Notes: generated from the letters alone by a model not told the origin. A DNA stretch of 64,000 bases from Cohnella endophytica (GCF_003628305.1 NZ_RBZM01000009.1:1-64000); one strand, 5' to 3'; counted from the stretch's first letter, positions 17,782-27,855 are shown. Translations and numbers: made by a program.

Positions 17782-18669
17782 TCATTCGGGAACTTGTATT
17801 TTGTACTTCTCCAATTGCTTGGCGATGCAAGCCAGAGGATACTCCGCGGCGAGAAACTGAATCAACGCCTGAAGGAGGACGGGCTTGGGCTCATCGCTGT
17901 CGAATTCCGTCTCCAGCAGCGTAACCGCGTTGTCCAATTCCGATTTCCGATGATGGGTGCACGGCAGCTCCTGAATCGTCGTTCTCATCGATTGCAATAA
18001 GCTCGTCCGATGCTCCGCGAACGTCGGCAGCGGATCCCCCGCTCCCGGGATGCAGAACTCCGCCATGATGGAATCGGGAAGTACGGTGGCAGGCTTCTTC
18101 AATCGAACGTAATTTGCTAGCTCCTCGACGCGATCGGCGATAAACGCCGAAACGTCGCGGATATTCAAGGGCTTGTTATCGAACACGACCAAGGACATGA
18201 ACTCCTTCATAATGCCCGAATAGACGAATACCAACTCCCATATATTCGGCTCCACATCCTTGCCGAGGAATTTGAGCAAGCCGTCTTTGCAGGATACGAG
18301 CAACTTGGTACGCATCTGGTACATGAACGGCATGATCTTCTTCGACGTGTTGGATAATTGTTTGATTTCCCGCATGAAGAACTTGTTCTCCAAGAAAAAA
18401 TCGAAATTGCACTCCGTTTCCCGAATGAAGGCTTCCCTGGGCGCGAGCGTTCCGTCTTGCCTGATCTGCTCCGCTGCTTCGAAAATCCGGTTCGATTGCG
18501 TCAAGAAAATCTCGATCAGTAGCTCTTCTTTGGACGGAAAAAACTTATATAAGGATCCTTTGGCAATACCGCAATCGTCGGCGATCTCCTGAATCGACGT
18601 CATGTCGTATCCCTTCTCGGAAAAAAACCTCGTTGCCGAATCCATGATCGTTTGTTTCAATAAGCTCAA
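17782..18669 (-). CDS. TetR-family transcriptional regulator
   Basis: 295 residues, longer than the usual 190-220. The N-terminal helix-turn-helix is clear: ATRFFSEKGYDMTSIQEIADDCGIAKGSLYKFFPSKEELL (split by me at SIQEI). The C-terminal part is a long ligand-binding region of unknown specificity. A TTG start at 18669 follows AGAGGG by 6 nt. The gene is divergent from the DHA2 efflux pump and shares a palindromic intergenic region with it, the standard layout for a repressor of a drug pump. Confidence 0.88.
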   Translation of the reverse strand: MSLLKQTIMDSATRFFSEKGYDMTSIQEIADDCGIAKGSLYKFFPSKEELLIEIFLTQSNRIFEAAEQIRQDGTLAPREAFIRETECNFDFFLENKFFMREIKQLSNTSKKIMPFMYQMRTKLLVSCKDGLLKFLGKDVEPNIWELVFVYSGIMKEFMSLVVFDNKPLNIRDVSAFIADRVEELANYVRLKKPATVLPDSIMAEFCIPGAGDPLPTFAEHRTSLLQSMRTTIQELPCTHHRKSELDNAVTLLETEFDSDEPKPVLLQALIQFLAAEYPLACIAKQLEKYKIQVPE

Positions 18670-18747
18670 CCGAATCCCTCTTCTCAGAAATAAATTGACT
18701 TCTTCGAGAAAATCAGTAGAATGAGTTTTATCTCGCCGTGACCCACT

Positions 18748-18764
18748 GGTTTTTCAGAAAAACC
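18748..18764. promoter_or_regulatory. Perfect palindrome, candidate TetR operator
   Basis: GGTTTTTC-A-GAAAAACC is a perfect 8-1-8 inverted repeat in the 156-bp divergent region. A second one, CCCTAA-N7-TTAGGG (18763-18781), adjoins it. Both lie between the regulator and the pump start. Confidence 0.65.
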
Positions 18765-18825
18765 CTAAGTCAATATTAGGGGTCTTATGCCTCATACGTC
18801 AAGAGAAAGAGGAAGGAACTAAACT

Positions 18826-20325
18826 ATGTCTATGCAACAAGCCGCGTCCGTCTCGGCACCCGAAGCGGAATTCTCGATCAAGAAAATTATCGCGCCGCTC
18901 CTGGCCGTAATTATCGGGATGATCATGGTCATCCTCGACAGTACCGTCGTTAATGTCGCCATTCCTAATTTACAGTCTTACTTCAATACTTCGTTAAACG
19001 CGATCCAATGGACGATTACCGGATATACGCTCGCCCTGGCTGCCGTTATCCCGCTCGCCGGGTGGATGACCGATAGGTTCGGCTCCAAACGGATTTTCCT
19101 AATCACGATCGCCCTATTTACGCTTGGATCGGTATTATGCGCTTTGGCGCAGACCGCCGACCAACTCGTATTGTTCCGAGTTATTCAAGGAATCGGGGGC
19201 GGCATGGTATCCCCGATCGGGATGGCGATGATCTTCAAGCTGGCACCGCCCGAGAAAAGAGGCTCGGTCATGGGGATGCTCGGAATTCCGATGCTTCTAG
19301 CCCCGGCGGCCGGACCAATTCTGTCCGGTTGGTTAATCGGTCTGGCTACCTGGCACTGGATTTTCCTAATTAACTTGCCAATCGGAATTGCGGCTCTCAT
19401 CGTCGGTTCTAAGTATTTACCTAAGGGCGATCGTCAGAAGACGCCTTCTCTGGACGTCCTAGGGATGATCCTCGCTCCGATTGCGTTCTCCATGCTCGCA
19501 TACGGCGTCAGCGAGAGCCGCAACGGCTGGACCGAACGTTCGACGCTGACGGGACTGATCGTCGGAGGAGTCGCGCTCATCTTCTTTATTTTCGTCGAGC
19601 TTAACAGGAAACAACCGCTCTTGGAACTACGCGTGTTCGGATCATCCGATTTTGTCCGCGGGGTTGTCCTCACATGGATGTCCCAGGTGGCTTTAATGGG
19701 TTCCATTCTCATGGTTCCGTTGTACTTGCAGAACATTCTTCATTACACGCCGTTGAAGAGCGGTCTGACGACGCTCCCGATGGCGATCTGTTCCGCGGTA
19801 TTCATGCCGATCGGCGGACGGTTGTTCGACAAAATCGGAGCGCGTCCTCTCGCCTTCGTCGGCCTAGGAATTATCTCCGGCGCTTTGTTCATTCTCTCGC
19901 AGATCGATACGGAAACGACGAGGACCATGATCATGTTCCCGCTCGGCATGATGGGCGCGGGCATGGGACTGTCGATGATGGCACTCAATACGCACGTGTT
20001 GAATTCCGCTCCGCGTAAGCTCGTCAGCCGCGTAACGCCTCTGACGACGGCGAGCCAGCAAGTCATCATGTCGTTCGCGATCGCGGGCATGACAGGATAC
20101 TTGTCTTCGCGCATGACGCATCACATTACGGCTGGAGTAGATCCGGTCGCCGGCTCCACGGCCGCGTTCGGCGATACGTTCTTCCTTACCGCCAGCATCG
20201 CTTGCGTCGGCGTATTGGTCAGCTTGATTCTTCGCAAACCGAAGGTTAAGGACGAAGCTCCCGCACCGGGTGCGAAAGGCCAACCTGCCTCCGATGTCGA
20301 TGCTTCCATGATGATTGGGCACTAA
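18826..20325 (+). CDS. DHA2-family MFS multidrug efflux transporter (EmrB/QacA type)
   Basis: 499 residues with 14 predicted helices. Motif A appears as GWMTDRFGSKR, motif B as RVIQGIGGG, and the DHA2-typical LDSTVVNVAIPNL is in helix 1. It exports drugs or other toxic compounds in exchange for protons. The N- and C-termini are cytosolic. AGGAAGG lies 9 nt before the ATG. Its divergent TetR neighbour is the likely repressor, and the inducing compound would be a substrate. The next gene is convergent and separated by a strong bidirectional terminator. Confidence 0.93.
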   Translation: MSMQQAASVSAPEAEFSIKKIIAPLLAVIIGMIMVILDSTVVNVAIPNLQSYFNTSLNAIQWTITGYTLALAAVIPLAGWMTDRFGSKRIFLITIALFTLGSVLCALAQTADQLVLFRVIQGIGGGMVSPIGMAMIFKLAPPEKRGSVMGMLGIPMLLAPAAGPILSGWLIGLATWHWIFLINLPIGIAALIVGSKYLPKGDRQKTPSLDVLGMILAPIAFSMLAYGVSESRNGWTERSTLTGLIVGGVALIFFIFVELNRKQPLLELRVFGSSDFVRGVVLTWMSQVALMGSILMVPLYLQNILHYTPLKSGLTTLPMAICSAVFMPIGGRLFDKIGARPLAFVGLGIISGALFILSQIDTETTRTMIMFPLGMMGAGMGLSMMALNTHVLNSAPRKLVSRVTPLTTASQQVIMSFAIAGMTGYLSSRMTHHITAGVDPVAGSTAAFGDTFFLTASIACVGVLVSLILRKPKVKDEAPAPGAKGQPASDVDASMMIGH

Positions 20326-20333
20326 AGTAACGC

Positions 20334-20386
20334 AAAAAGGCTGTACCTATCGCCAGGTTCAATGGCGATAGGTACAGCCTTTTTTT
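20334..20386. terminator. Strong bidirectional terminator
   Basis: AAAAAGGCTGTACCTATCGCC and GGCGATAGGTACAGCCTTTTTTT give a stem of about 20 bp between the convergent pump and DUF3048 genes. Confidence 0.96.
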
Positions 20387-20397
20387 CGAGTGCTCGT

Positions 20398-21474
20398 TTA
20401 TTGATACGTAAGATGTTTTTCCATCGGCGATGAATTCGGGACGATGTGATAATAAGTCGTTCCCGGCAGAAACGGCAGTTCTTGACCGTCCTTCATGAGC
20501 CGGATAACGTCACCTTGCTTGCGTTGCCAAGTGCAAGGAATAACCTTGCCTTGCTGGAACAGCACGGCATCGCCTCCGCTGTCCAAGTCGACGACGAGAC
20601 GTCCGTAGTCGTCCTTCGTCTCATGCTTGGTTGAGAGTACGACGAGGTTCGTCGCGGTTAATTGCTTGTCGTTGTTCTTGTCGACGTGCGGCTTTTCGTT
20701 GATGAAACGGTTATAAAGACCGGTCGCGCCGTCGTATGTATAGGAAACCTTGTAATCCCACAACATGAACTTGATATCGATCTTGGTCGCTGCGGCTGCG
20801 GTCGCAAGATCCGGGGGATTTCTAGAGAAAGACAACAACGGAACCGTCGCCGTATCTTTGTATTTGCGTTTGGCTGCTCCGGCGCGCAGTTGGTCAAGCG
20901 TTGTATATACGTTATGCGGAGCTTTGCGAGACTTGTCTCTATAGAAATAAGCGCCCGCGTTCGTAATCTCGTCGAGGTCTTCCTTGTGTTGGCGTTGCAG
21001 AATCGCGAATGCGTCGTTACTCGCTCCTACGTGCACGAGAACCCCGCTATAAAACTCGCCGACTTGAATAAAATAAGGTCGAATGCTGCGAACTGGTCCA
21101 ATGGGATCGGCGAACTCCTTGCTCTGGAAAATCGCAACTAACCGGGTAATGCCGCCTTCCGCAAGCAATTCCCACACGGTGTCCGCCTGGGTAAGCCCCG
21201 ATTGCGGCCTGGCCGGAGCCAGATTGTTGATCATAACCGCGAACGGTCGATTCGTTACTTCCTTCTCTACGGGTAAACCGGTTAAAGGCGCGAGGAATTC
21301 GGCGGTCGGCGTCTCTTCTCCGCTCGCAGTGGGCGAAGAATCGGCGGACGAAACGGCAGTCTCGACGGGAGGGATCGTTGCTTCCTTAGCCCCGCCGCCG
21401 CATGCGGTCAAGCCCGCGAGCGTAGCGGCAAGCGTCAATAGCATCGCAATGCGTAGTTTTGGCGTCAAGCTCAT
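20398..21474 (-). CDS. DUF3048 lipoprotein (YerB-like)
   Basis: About 358 residues. A lipoprotein signal ends in LAGLTACGGG, with the cysteine as lipid anchor, followed by a Thr/Ser/Pro-rich linker. The DUF3048 N-terminal domain (RPFAVMINNLAPARPQSGLTQADTVWELLAEGGITRL) and C-terminal domain (ATNLVVLSTKH through GDVIRLMKDGQELPFLPGTTYYHIV) follow. The fold resembles YerB; the role at the cell surface is unknown. Start choice is uncertain: ATG 21474 has AGGGAG almost touching it, while a TTG two codons later has the better 7-nt spacing. Confidence 0.88.
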   Translation of the reverse strand: MSLTPKLRIAMLLTLAATLAGLTACGGGAKEATIPPVETAVSSADSSPTASGEETPTAEFLAPLTGLPVEKEVTNRPFAVMINNLAPARPQSGLTQADTVWELLAEGGITRLVAIFQSKEFADPIGPVRSIRPYFIQVGEFYSGVLVHVGASNDAFAILQRQHKEDLDEITNAGAYFYRDKSRKAPHNVYTTLDQLRAGAAKRKYKDTATVPLLSFSRNPPDLATAAAATKIDIKFMLWDYKVSYTYDGATGLYNRFINEKPHVDKNNDKQLTATNLVVLSTKHETKDDYGRLVVDLDSGGDAVLFQQGKVIPCTWQRKQGDVIRLMKDGQELPFLPGTTYYHIVPNSSPMEKHLTYQ

Positions 21475-21556
21475 TCTCCCTTCGCATGGTTGAAGTTTAA
21501 TCCCATTAAACCACACTTTGCTCACCGGGAAAAAGAGTCCAAGATCCCTTTTTTGG

Positions 21557-21586
21557 AAAAACCGCCGAGGCAATGGCCCCGGCGGT
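21557..21586 (-). terminator. Intrinsic terminator after the alpha/beta hydrolase
   Basis: On the minus strand ACCGCCG and CGGCGGT pair around a 12-nt loop and are followed by TTTTTCC, 15 nt after the hydrolase stop. Confidence 0.85.
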
Positions 21587-21601
21587 CGTTTTTCTTGTTG
21601 C

Positions 21602-22423
21602 TTAGATGCTCCAATGCTGCCAATCCTGTTGGCGCTTCTCGTGGCTGGCTAACCAGTCCAACGTCGATTGGAATAACTCGCCCTTGTGCGAGCCTTTCGA
21701 GTACGTATGGTCCGCTTGGAAAACGATATTTTTATCGCAACGCCCTTCTCCCCTGAGCCAGAACGTTTTTTCAAGTAAAAAGCTATAATCCGCCGGGATG
21801 ACGTCGTCCGACGTTCCGTGCGCGATGAACACGTCCCCGTGAAATTTCTGCGCTTCCTGGAAAGGCTGGTGCTGCTGCAACGAGTCGAAAAATTCCGGTT
21901 TGAGCGGATATCCCATATAATCGGAGTATCCCTTCTTGATCGTCTCGTCGTAGACGCCGCGTCCGACGATTTTCACGATATCGTTGAACGGATGGGCAAC
22001 TGGCGACCATAACGCGAGCGATTTGACCCTGCGATCCTTGGTCCCCGTCAGCAATGCGACCGCGCCGCCAAGACTATGTCCCAGCAACGTAACCCGAAGC
22101 GGATCGATGCAATCGAGGCTTAAGCCGTAATCCAATACGGAACGGGTTTGCGCGATCATCGAATCCAGGCCGTTCTCTCCGTAGATGCCTTCGCTCTCGC
22201 CGCAACCCGCATAATCGAAGCGAATGACGAGGAACCCTTGGCGCGCCAATTGCCGGCTAGCGAGCAGGAACAGCCGATCGACCCCGATCCGGTTTCCGAT
22301 GAACCCATGGCAGATGACGACCAACGGCATTTTTCGTTCCGAGCAATGCCCTTCATTCGTAGGGTAGTGAATCGTAGCGGTCAGGGCGATATCCTCGTGC
22401 CGTATCGCGATTGGTTTTTCCAT
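21602..22423 (-). CDS. Alpha/beta hydrolase (serine aminopeptidase S33 / BAAT-like)
   Basis: 273 residues, cytosolic. The oxyanion strand is PLVVICHGFIGNR, the nucleophile elbow is LLGHSLGGAVALL, the acid probably lies in AHGTSDDVIP, and the catalytic histidine in QADHTYSKG. It resembles YqkD-type esterases and acyl hydrolases; the substrate is unknown. The ATG at 22423 follows GAGGGC by 6 nt and gives MEKPIAIRHEDIALTAT; the longer frame from 22507 has no site. Confidence 0.85.
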   Translation of the reverse strand: MEKPIAIRHEDIALTATIHYPTNEGHCSERKMPLVVICHGFIGNRIGVDRLFLLASRQLARQGFLVIRFDYAGCGESEGIYGENGLDSMIAQTRSVLDYGLSLDCIDPLRVTLLGHSLGGAVALLTGTKDRRVKSLALWSPVAHPFNDIVKIVGRGVYDETIKKGYSDYMGYPLKPEFFDSLQQHQPFQEAQKFHGDVFIAHGTSDDVIPADYSFLLEKTFWLRGEGRCDKNIVFQADHTYSKGSHKGELFQSTLDWLASHEKRQQDWQHWSI

Positions 22424-22615
22424 CGTCAAGCCCTCATTTCCTTTAATTCCGATATAATTAGTATGGATTAAATTTATCATCAATCCACCTTCGCTGTCAA
22501 CCTGCAACAGGAAAAAAGGCTAATTTCGAGTGGGACATTTACATAGGACTAGATTAGCTTGGACATCCTATCCTTTATTGACACCAACTCGCCTAGAGGG
22601 TTAGGAGATGAACTC

Positions 22616-22735
22616 ATGAAGGCTTTCATTCAATGGGTATCCGACCACTCCGCTATAGCTTTAGTAATCGTTGTAGCCGCGTTCGCTATCTGGTACATTT
22701 TCTCTCATCGCAAATCGCTTTTCTATAAAGAATAA
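22616..22735 (+). CDS. 39-residue single-pass membrane protein
   Basis: An ATG at 22616, 8 nt after TTAGGAG, opens a 39-codon frame ending in TAA. The product MKAFIQWVSDHSAIALVIVV… has one hydrophobic helix (about 13-32, AIALVIVVAAFAIWYIF) and a basic tail HRKSLFYKE. The good ribosome-binding site, the helix and the terminator right after the stop support a real gene. I do not recognise a family. It is divergent from the hydrolase. Confidence 0.65.
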   Translation: MKAFIQWVSDHSAIALVIVVAAFAIWYIFSHRKSLFYKE

Positions 22736-22777
22736 GCCGCCGGTTTCCTCTTGATTGTTCGAGGGTGTCCGGCGGCT
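22735..22777. terminator. Bidirectional terminator between the small membrane gene and purD
   Basis: AGCCGCCGG and CCGGCGGCT pair with a 25-nt loop; TTTATTC follows on the plus strand. It probably ends both the small gene and the purine operon. Confidence 0.85.
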
Positions 22778-22795
22778 TTATTCTTGTATGAGCGG

Positions 22796-24061
22796 CTATA
22801 GCAATGCTTTGGCCGCGATATCCGTACGGTTTTGTTTGCCTTGGAAAACAATGTCGGCAGCAGCGTTGTAGGCGTTCGTCCGCGCTTCCGCGATTCCGGC
22901 GCCGCGACCGACGATGCCAAGCACGCGTCCGCCGTTCGTTACGACTTGCCCGTCCTTCAATGCGGTGCCAGCGTGGAACACCAACGCTCCCGGTACTTGA
23001 ACCTCGTCCAGCCCGGAAATCGGCAGTCCTTTCGGATATGAGCCCGGATAGCCTTCGGAAGCTAGCACGACACAAACCGCGGCTTCATCGCTCCACTTCA
23101 TCTCGATCTGTTCGAGGGTTCCGTCGATCGATGCGAGGAAAATCTCGAGCAAGTCCGTCTCCAATCGCGGAAGAACGACTTGCGTCTCCGGATCTCCGAA
23201 ACGGGCATTGAATTCGATCGTCTTCGGACCATCCTTCGTGATCATAAGACCCGCGAACAACACGCCGCGGAACGGTCGGCCTTCCGATACCATCGCGCGG
23301 GCAGTCGGCTTGATGATCGTCTCGATCGCTTCGTCGATGATCGATTGCGCGATATGCGGCAGCGGGGAGTAGGTCCCCATTCCGCCGGTGTTCGGCCCTT
23401 TGTCGTTATCGAAAACTTGCTTATGGTCTTGCGCGGGCGACATCGGTTTGACGGTCTCGCCATCGACGAAAGCGAGGATAGACATCTCTTGGCCTTCGAG
23501 GAACTCCTCGATGACGACTTTGTCCCCCGCCGCTCCGAATGATTTGTCCACCATCGTCTCTGCGAGCGCTTTGTCTGCTTCCTCGCGCGTGAAGGCGACG
23601 GTTACGCCTTTCCCGGCCGCAAGTCCGTCGGCTTTGATCACGATCGGAAGCGATTGTTGCTTCAGGTATGCGGACGCCACTTCGTAATCGGTAAACGTCT
23701 CGTACTTCGCCGTCGGAATTTCGTATTTGCGTAGAAGGTCCTTCATGAAGATTTTGCTGCCTTCGATTTCCGCGGCATTCTTGCGCGGTCCGTATACCGG
23801 AATCGACGCGGCCTCGAATTCGTCGACGATACCCGCGGCCAGCGGATCATCCGGGCCGACGACGACGAGATCGATGGCGTTATCGCGCGCGAAACCCACG
23901 AGACGCTGGAACTCGAGCTCGCCGATATCTACGTTCTCCGCCAATTGCGCGGTTCCCGCGTTGCCCGGCGCGCAATAGATTTGTTTGATCTTCGCGCTTT
24001 TTTTCAGCGCCCAGATGATGGCGTGCTCTCGCCCGCCTCGTCCGATAACGAGAACCTTCAT
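22796..24061 (-). CDS. purD: Phosphoribosylamine-glycine ligase
   Basis: 421 residues, ATP-grasp enzyme of step 2 of purine synthesis (phosphoribosylamine + glycine + ATP to GAR). Seen: N-terminal MKVLVIGRGGREHAI, the ATP-grasp loop VIKADGLAAGKGVTVA, GPNTGGMGTYSP, and the metal site FNARFGDPETQVVLPRL. It is the last gene of the operon. The 181-nt gap to purH holds a hairpin. Confidence 0.98.
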   Translation of the reverse strand: MKVLVIGRGGREHAIIWALKKSAKIKQIYCAPGNAGTAQLAENVDIGELEFQRLVGFARDNAIDLVVVGPDDPLAAGIVDEFEAASIPVYGPRKNAAEIEGSKIFMKDLLRKYEIPTAKYETFTDYEVASAYLKQQSLPIVIKADGLAAGKGVTVAFTREEADKALAETMVDKSFGAAGDKVVIEEFLEGQEMSILAFVDGETVKPMSPAQDHKQVFDNDKGPNTGGMGTYSPLPHIAQSIIDEAIETIIKPTARAMVSEGRPFRGVLFAGLMITKDGPKTIEFNARFGDPETQVVLPRLETDLLEIFLASIDGTLEQIEMKWSDEAAVCVVLASEGYPGSYPKGLPISGLDEVQVPGALVFHAGTALKDGQVVTNGGRVLGIVGRGAGIAEARTNAYNAAADIVFQGKQNRTDIAAKALL

Positions 24062-24200
24062 ATGTGTTTACTCCTTCTTTTTGTTGTTGCCTTACTTGTG
24101 CAGCACTCACTCGTTTAGCACGCTGTCAGCGTACTGCACCAACATCCCTCTCACTGCAGCTTTCCGCTAAAATTACGGGTATGCCATATTCGCCATTCAA

Positions 24201-24232
24201 GGAAAATAGCGTTACCGCGTAACGCTATTTCC
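24201..24232. repeat. Perfect hairpin in the purH-purD gap
   Basis: GGAAAATAGCGTTAC and GTAACGCTATTTCC face each other across CGC. The stem is nearly perfect, but the T run on the minus strand is short (TTTTCC). It may be a weak attenuator, an mRNA-end stabiliser or a REP-like element. The rest of the 24062-24242 gap shows nothing else. Confidence 0.65.
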
Positions 24233-24242
24233 TCTGCAAATA

Positions 24243-25790
24243 TTAGTGCTTGAAGTGACGGACGCCCGTCACGATCATTGCGATGCCGTTCGCGTTGGCA
24301 GCGGCGATCGACTCTGCGTCCTTGACGGAGCCGCCCGGCTGTATGATCGCGGTGATGCCTGCTTTAGCGGCAAGCTCGACCGTATCGCCCATCGGGAAGA
24401 ACGCGTCGGATGCGAGGACGGAGCCTTTGGCTTTTTCGCCCGCTTGTTCGATCGCGATACGGGCAGCGCCCACGCGGTTCATCTGACCCGCGCCCACGCC
24501 GACCGTCATGCTGTCGCTAGCCAGCAGAATCGCATTAGACTTCACGTGCTTGACGACCTTCCAAGCGAACAACAATTGCTTGAGCTCATCTTCCGTGGGA
24601 GCGCGCTCGGTAACGACCTGGATATCCCCATCGCTCAGGCTGTGTACGTCGCTCTCTTGAACGAGCATGCCGCCCTCGACGCTCGTAACGAGCCATTCGG
24701 AGCTGCGCTCGGCAGCCGACGGCAAGTTCCCGATGCGAAGCAAGCGGATGTTCTTCTTGCGTTGCAAAATTTCGAGCGCTTCCGGCGTAAAGTCCGGAGC
24801 GATAATGATTTCAAGGAAAATCTCGGCCAGGCGAGCCGCCGTATCCGCGCCGATCGTCCGGTTCGCCGCGACGATGCCGCCGAAAATCGAAGTCGGATCG
24901 GATTCGTACGCTTTCACGTAAGCCTCGTCGATCGTCGAACCGATGCCTACGCCGCAAGGATTCATATGCTTAACCGCGACGACGGCCGGCTCGTCGAATT
25001 CCTTGACGATCGCGAGCGCGGCGTTGGCATCGCTAATATTGTTGTAGCTAAGTTCTTTGCCATGCAATTGCTCGGCGGAAGTGATGTTGCCGGCGGAAGA
25101 TAACGGCTTGCGGTAGAAAGCCGCTTTCTGATGAGGATTCTCGCCGTAACGAAGCTCTTGAACTTTCTCGTAAGTAACCGTCAGGCTCTCCGGCAACGGA
25201 TCGTTCAATTGCTTGGCGAAGTAATCGGAGATGAGCGCGTCGTAAGACGAAGTATGGCGGAACACTTTGGCCGCGAGACGTTTGCGGGTATCCAACGTCG
25301 TATCGCCGCCCGCGCGGATTTCTTCCAACACTTGCGCGTAATCGCCCGCGTCGACGACGACCGTCACGAATGCATGGTTTTTCGCCGCGGAACGAAGCAT
25401 GGTCGGACCGCCGATGTCGATGTTCTCGATCGCGTCTTCGTAGGAAACGTCCGTTTTCGAAATCGTTTCTTTAAAAGGATACAGATTAACGACGACGAGA
25501 TCGATGTAGTCGAGGTTCAGCTCTTGCATGCTCTTGATGTGCTCTTCGTCGTCGCGAATCGCCAGCAATCCGCTGTGAACCGCGGGATGCAGCGTTTTAA
25601 CGCGTCCATCCAGAATTTCCGGGAAACCCGTCACCTCGGAAATGCCGATAACCGGTACGTTTTCTTTTTCCAACAACGATTTTGTTCCGCCTGTCGATAT
25701 TACTTGCACGCCTTGCTGCGCGAGCTCACGGCACAATTCCACGATTCCGGTTTTGTCCGAGACGCTAACGAGCGCTCTTCTGATCGCCAC
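24243..25790 (-). CDS. purH: Bifunctional AICAR formyltransferase / IMP cyclohydrolase
   Basis: 515 residues, the last two steps to IMP. The N-terminal MGS-like cyclohydrolase domain ([29 protein letters not shown]) is followed by the AICAR formyltransferase domain with [11 protein letters not shown] and the conserved histidine and lysine. Full length for the family. It lies 15 nt after purN. Confidence 0.98.
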   Translation of the reverse strand: MAIRRALVSVSDKTGIVELCRELAQQGVQVISTGGTKSLLEKENVPVIGISEVTGFPEILDGRVKTLHPAVHSGLLAIRDDEEHIKSMQELNLDYIDLVVVNLYPFKETISKTDVSYEDAIENIDIGGPTMLRSAAKNHAFVTVVVDAGDYAQVLEEIRAGGDTTLDTRKRLAAKVFRHTSSYDALISDYFAKQLNDPLPESLTVTYEKVQELRYGENPHQKAAFYRKPLSSAGNITSAEQLHGKELSYNNISDANAALAIVKEFDEPAVVAVKHMNPCGVGIGSTIDEAYVKAYESDPTSIFGGIVAANRTIGADTAARLAEIFLEIIIAPDFTPEALEILQRKKNIRLLRIGNLPSAAERSSEWLVTSVEGGMLVQESDVHSLSDGDIQVVTERAPTEDELKQLLFAWKVVKHVKSNAILLASDSMTVGVGAGQMNRVGAARIAIEQAGEKAKGSVLASDAFFPMGDTVELAAKAGITAIIQPGGSVKDAESIAAANANGIAMIVTGVRHFKH

Positions 25791-25805
25791 GAATGAATCC
25801 TCCGT

Positions 25806-26462
25806 TCAATTGTTTATCGTTACTTTGCGTCCATCCAGGGATACCCGGCCATCGGCGATCCAGCCTACGACCTTAGGCAACAATTCGTACTCCACTCGCT
25901 GAATTCGCGCTCCGAGCGATTCCTGCGTATCTTCCCGTTCGATCTCCACCGCTTGCTGCGCGATAATCGGACCAGTGTCGGTGCCGCCGTCCACGAAGTG
26001 CACGGTCGCCCCGGTGATCTTAGCCCCGTACGCCAATGCTTGTCCAACCCCATCCATCCCCGGAAAAGCGGGAAGAAGCGCCGGGTGAACATTGATCATC
26101 CGACCGTAGAAAGGTTCTACGAGCACGCTCGTGACAAGGCGCATGTATCCCGCCATCACGACGAGATCGATGCCTCTCCGCTCCAACTCGGCGACGATCT
26201 CGGCCTCGTAAGCCTCCCGCGAAGGATATTGCTTCGGGGAGAAAACGTACTGCTCCACCTCGAATTGCTTAGCACGTTCCAACACGTAAGCCGACGGCTT
26301 ATCGCATACTACGAGTTCGATCGTAGCATGAATGCTGCCATCCCGTATACGCTCGGCCAAAGCTTGAAAATTGCTTCCGCTGCCGGAAGCGAATACCGCT
26401 ATTTTAAGCGGAGCGCCGGCGCGAACATCCGTCGAACCGCCGCCCCCGTTGCTTGCGATCAT
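25806..26462 (-). CDS. purN: Phosphoribosylglycinamide formyltransferase
   Basis: 218 residues, 10-formyl-THF-dependent step 3. The N-terminus [16 protein letters not shown] and the catalytic set Asn-His-Asp in [14 protein letters not shown] and [13 protein letters not shown] are present. An extra 18 residues rich in Gly and Ser precede the fold. The ATG overlaps the purM stop as ATGA, so translation is coupled. Confidence 0.97.
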   Translation of the reverse strand: MIASNGGGGSTDVRAGAPLKIAVFASGSGSNFQALAERIRDGSIHATIELVVCDKPSAYVLERAKQFEVEQYVFSPKQYPSREAYEAEIVAELERRGIDLVVMAGYMRLVTSVLVEPFYGRMINVHPALLPAFPGMDGVGQALAYGAKITGATVHFVDGGTDTGPIIAQQAVEIEREDTQESLGARIQRVEYELLPKVVGWIADGRVSLDGRKVTINN

Positions 26463-27505
26463 GGAAGCTCAACGCCTTCGAAGGTCACGATTCTGGAGCC
26501 TTCCGTAACCGTGCCGATGCGGTAAGCTTGCTCGCCTTGCTCCTTCGCCAGCGCCAACGCCTGCTCCGCTTGATCCGCGGAAACGACGAGCACCATGCCC
26601 ACGCCCATATTAAACGTCGTGTACATGTCGCGATCCGTAATTCCGCCCGCTTGCTGCATCAAGCCGAAGATCGGCAGAACCGGCCAAGAGCCGCGGTTAA
26701 TGTCCACGTTAACGTTATCCGGCAATACGCGCGGAATGTTCTCGATAAACCCGCCGCCCGTAATGTGCGCCATTCCTTTGACTTGGACTTTGTCCAACAA
26801 TCTCAGGATTTGCTTCACGTAGATGCGAGTCGGCTCGATCAGCACGTCTCCGAGTGTCTTACCTTCCAACTCGGCAGGTTTGTCCGTTAGGGAGTAACCC
26901 TTTTGTTCCAATAGCAATTTGCGTACTAGCGAGAAGCCGTTGGAGTGAATGCCGCTCGAACCGAGTCCGATAACCGCGTCGCCCGCTTGGATCGTCGAAC
27001 CGTCGATCGCTTTTTTACGATCGACGATGCCGACCGTGAAACCCGCGATGTCGTACTCGCCTTCGCTGTACATGCCCGGCATCTCGGCCGTTTCGCCGCC
27101 GATAAGCGCGCAACCGGCTTGAACGCAGCCTTCCGATACGCCTTTGACGATCGCTTCAATTTTCTCGGGAATGATTTTATCGCAAGCGAGGTAATCCAAG
27201 AAGAACAACGGCTCGGCGCCCGTAACGATCACGTCGTTCACGCACATCGCGACCGCGTCGATTCCGATCGTATCGTGTTTGTCCATCGCGAAAGCCAGCT
27301 TCAGCTTCGTGCCGACTCCGTCCGTTCCGCTAACGAGCACGGGCTCCTCGTATTTGTCTTTATTCAAGCCGAACAGTCCGCCGAAACCTCCGAGACCCGT
27401 CAATACTTCGGGGCGCATCGTCGTTTTGACGTGTTTTTTCATCCGTTCGACCGCTTCGTTACCTGCCGCGATATCGACTCCGGCTTCTTTGTACGCTTCG
27501 GACAA
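26459..27505 (-). CDS. purM: Phosphoribosylformylglycinamidine cyclo-ligase
   Basis: 348 residues, step 5 (FGAM to AIR). Seen: [26 protein letters not shown], and [12 protein letters not shown] with the ATP and metal ligands. A TTG start at 27505 is chosen: GGGAG lies 8 nt upstream and it gives the usual N-terminus MSEAYKEAG. The GTG at 27514 touches the ribosome-binding site. A 436-nt gap with repeats separates it from purF. Confidence 0.97.
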   Translation of the reverse strand: MSEAYKEAGVDIAAGNEAVERMKKHVKTTMRPEVLTGLGGFGGLFGLNKDKYEEPVLVSGTDGVGTKLKLAFAMDKHDTIGIDAVAMCVNDVIVTGAEPLFFLDYLACDKIIPEKIEAIVKGVSEGCVQAGCALIGGETAEMPGMYSEGEYDIAGFTVGIVDRKKAIDGSTIQAGDAVIGLGSSGIHSNGFSLVRKLLLEQKGYSLTDKPAELEGKTLGDVLIEPTRIYVKQILRLLDKVQVKGMAHITGGGFIENIPRVLPDNVNVDINRGSWPVLPIFGLMQQAGGITDRDMYTTFNMGVGMVLVVSADQAEQALALAKEQGEQAYRIGTVTEGSRIVTFEGVELP

Positions 27506-27673
27506 TGGTTTCACTCCCAGTTCATCTTATTTGGTACCTTAATTGCCACATTCAACCGACTGCTATCTCGCACCGATTTTTCGCCGTTTCGACCAAAGCC
27601 ACAACCCATTACCCACAACTCGTAACTCTCGACAGCCGTAGCCTACCTCACCGAGCCCGCCTGGACGGACCAA

Positions 27674-27855
27674 CCTGCATTATGTACAGTTCATTTGCCC
27701 GGATCCGCCGATTTCGCTTGATTTACCTGCATTTTGTACAGTTGATTTGAGCCAATATGGCCATTTAGCCCATCAAGCCCGATTTCAACTGTACTTTTTA
27801 CAGGTTGTTCACCCTAAGGAGCAATATCTTCGACTTCTACTGTACTTTTTGCAGG
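27674..27855. repeat. Four-unit inverted repeat cassette inside the purine operon
   Basis: CCTGCATTWTGTACAGTT occurs on the plus strand at 27674 and 27726, and its reverse form (AACTGTACTTTTTACAGG, then ACTGTACTTTTTGCAGG) at 27787 and 27839. The two members of each pair are 52 bp apart and the pairs face each other. The rest of the 27515-27941 gap holds no gene. This looks like an intergenic palindromic element of a dispersed family. Confidence 0.8.
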
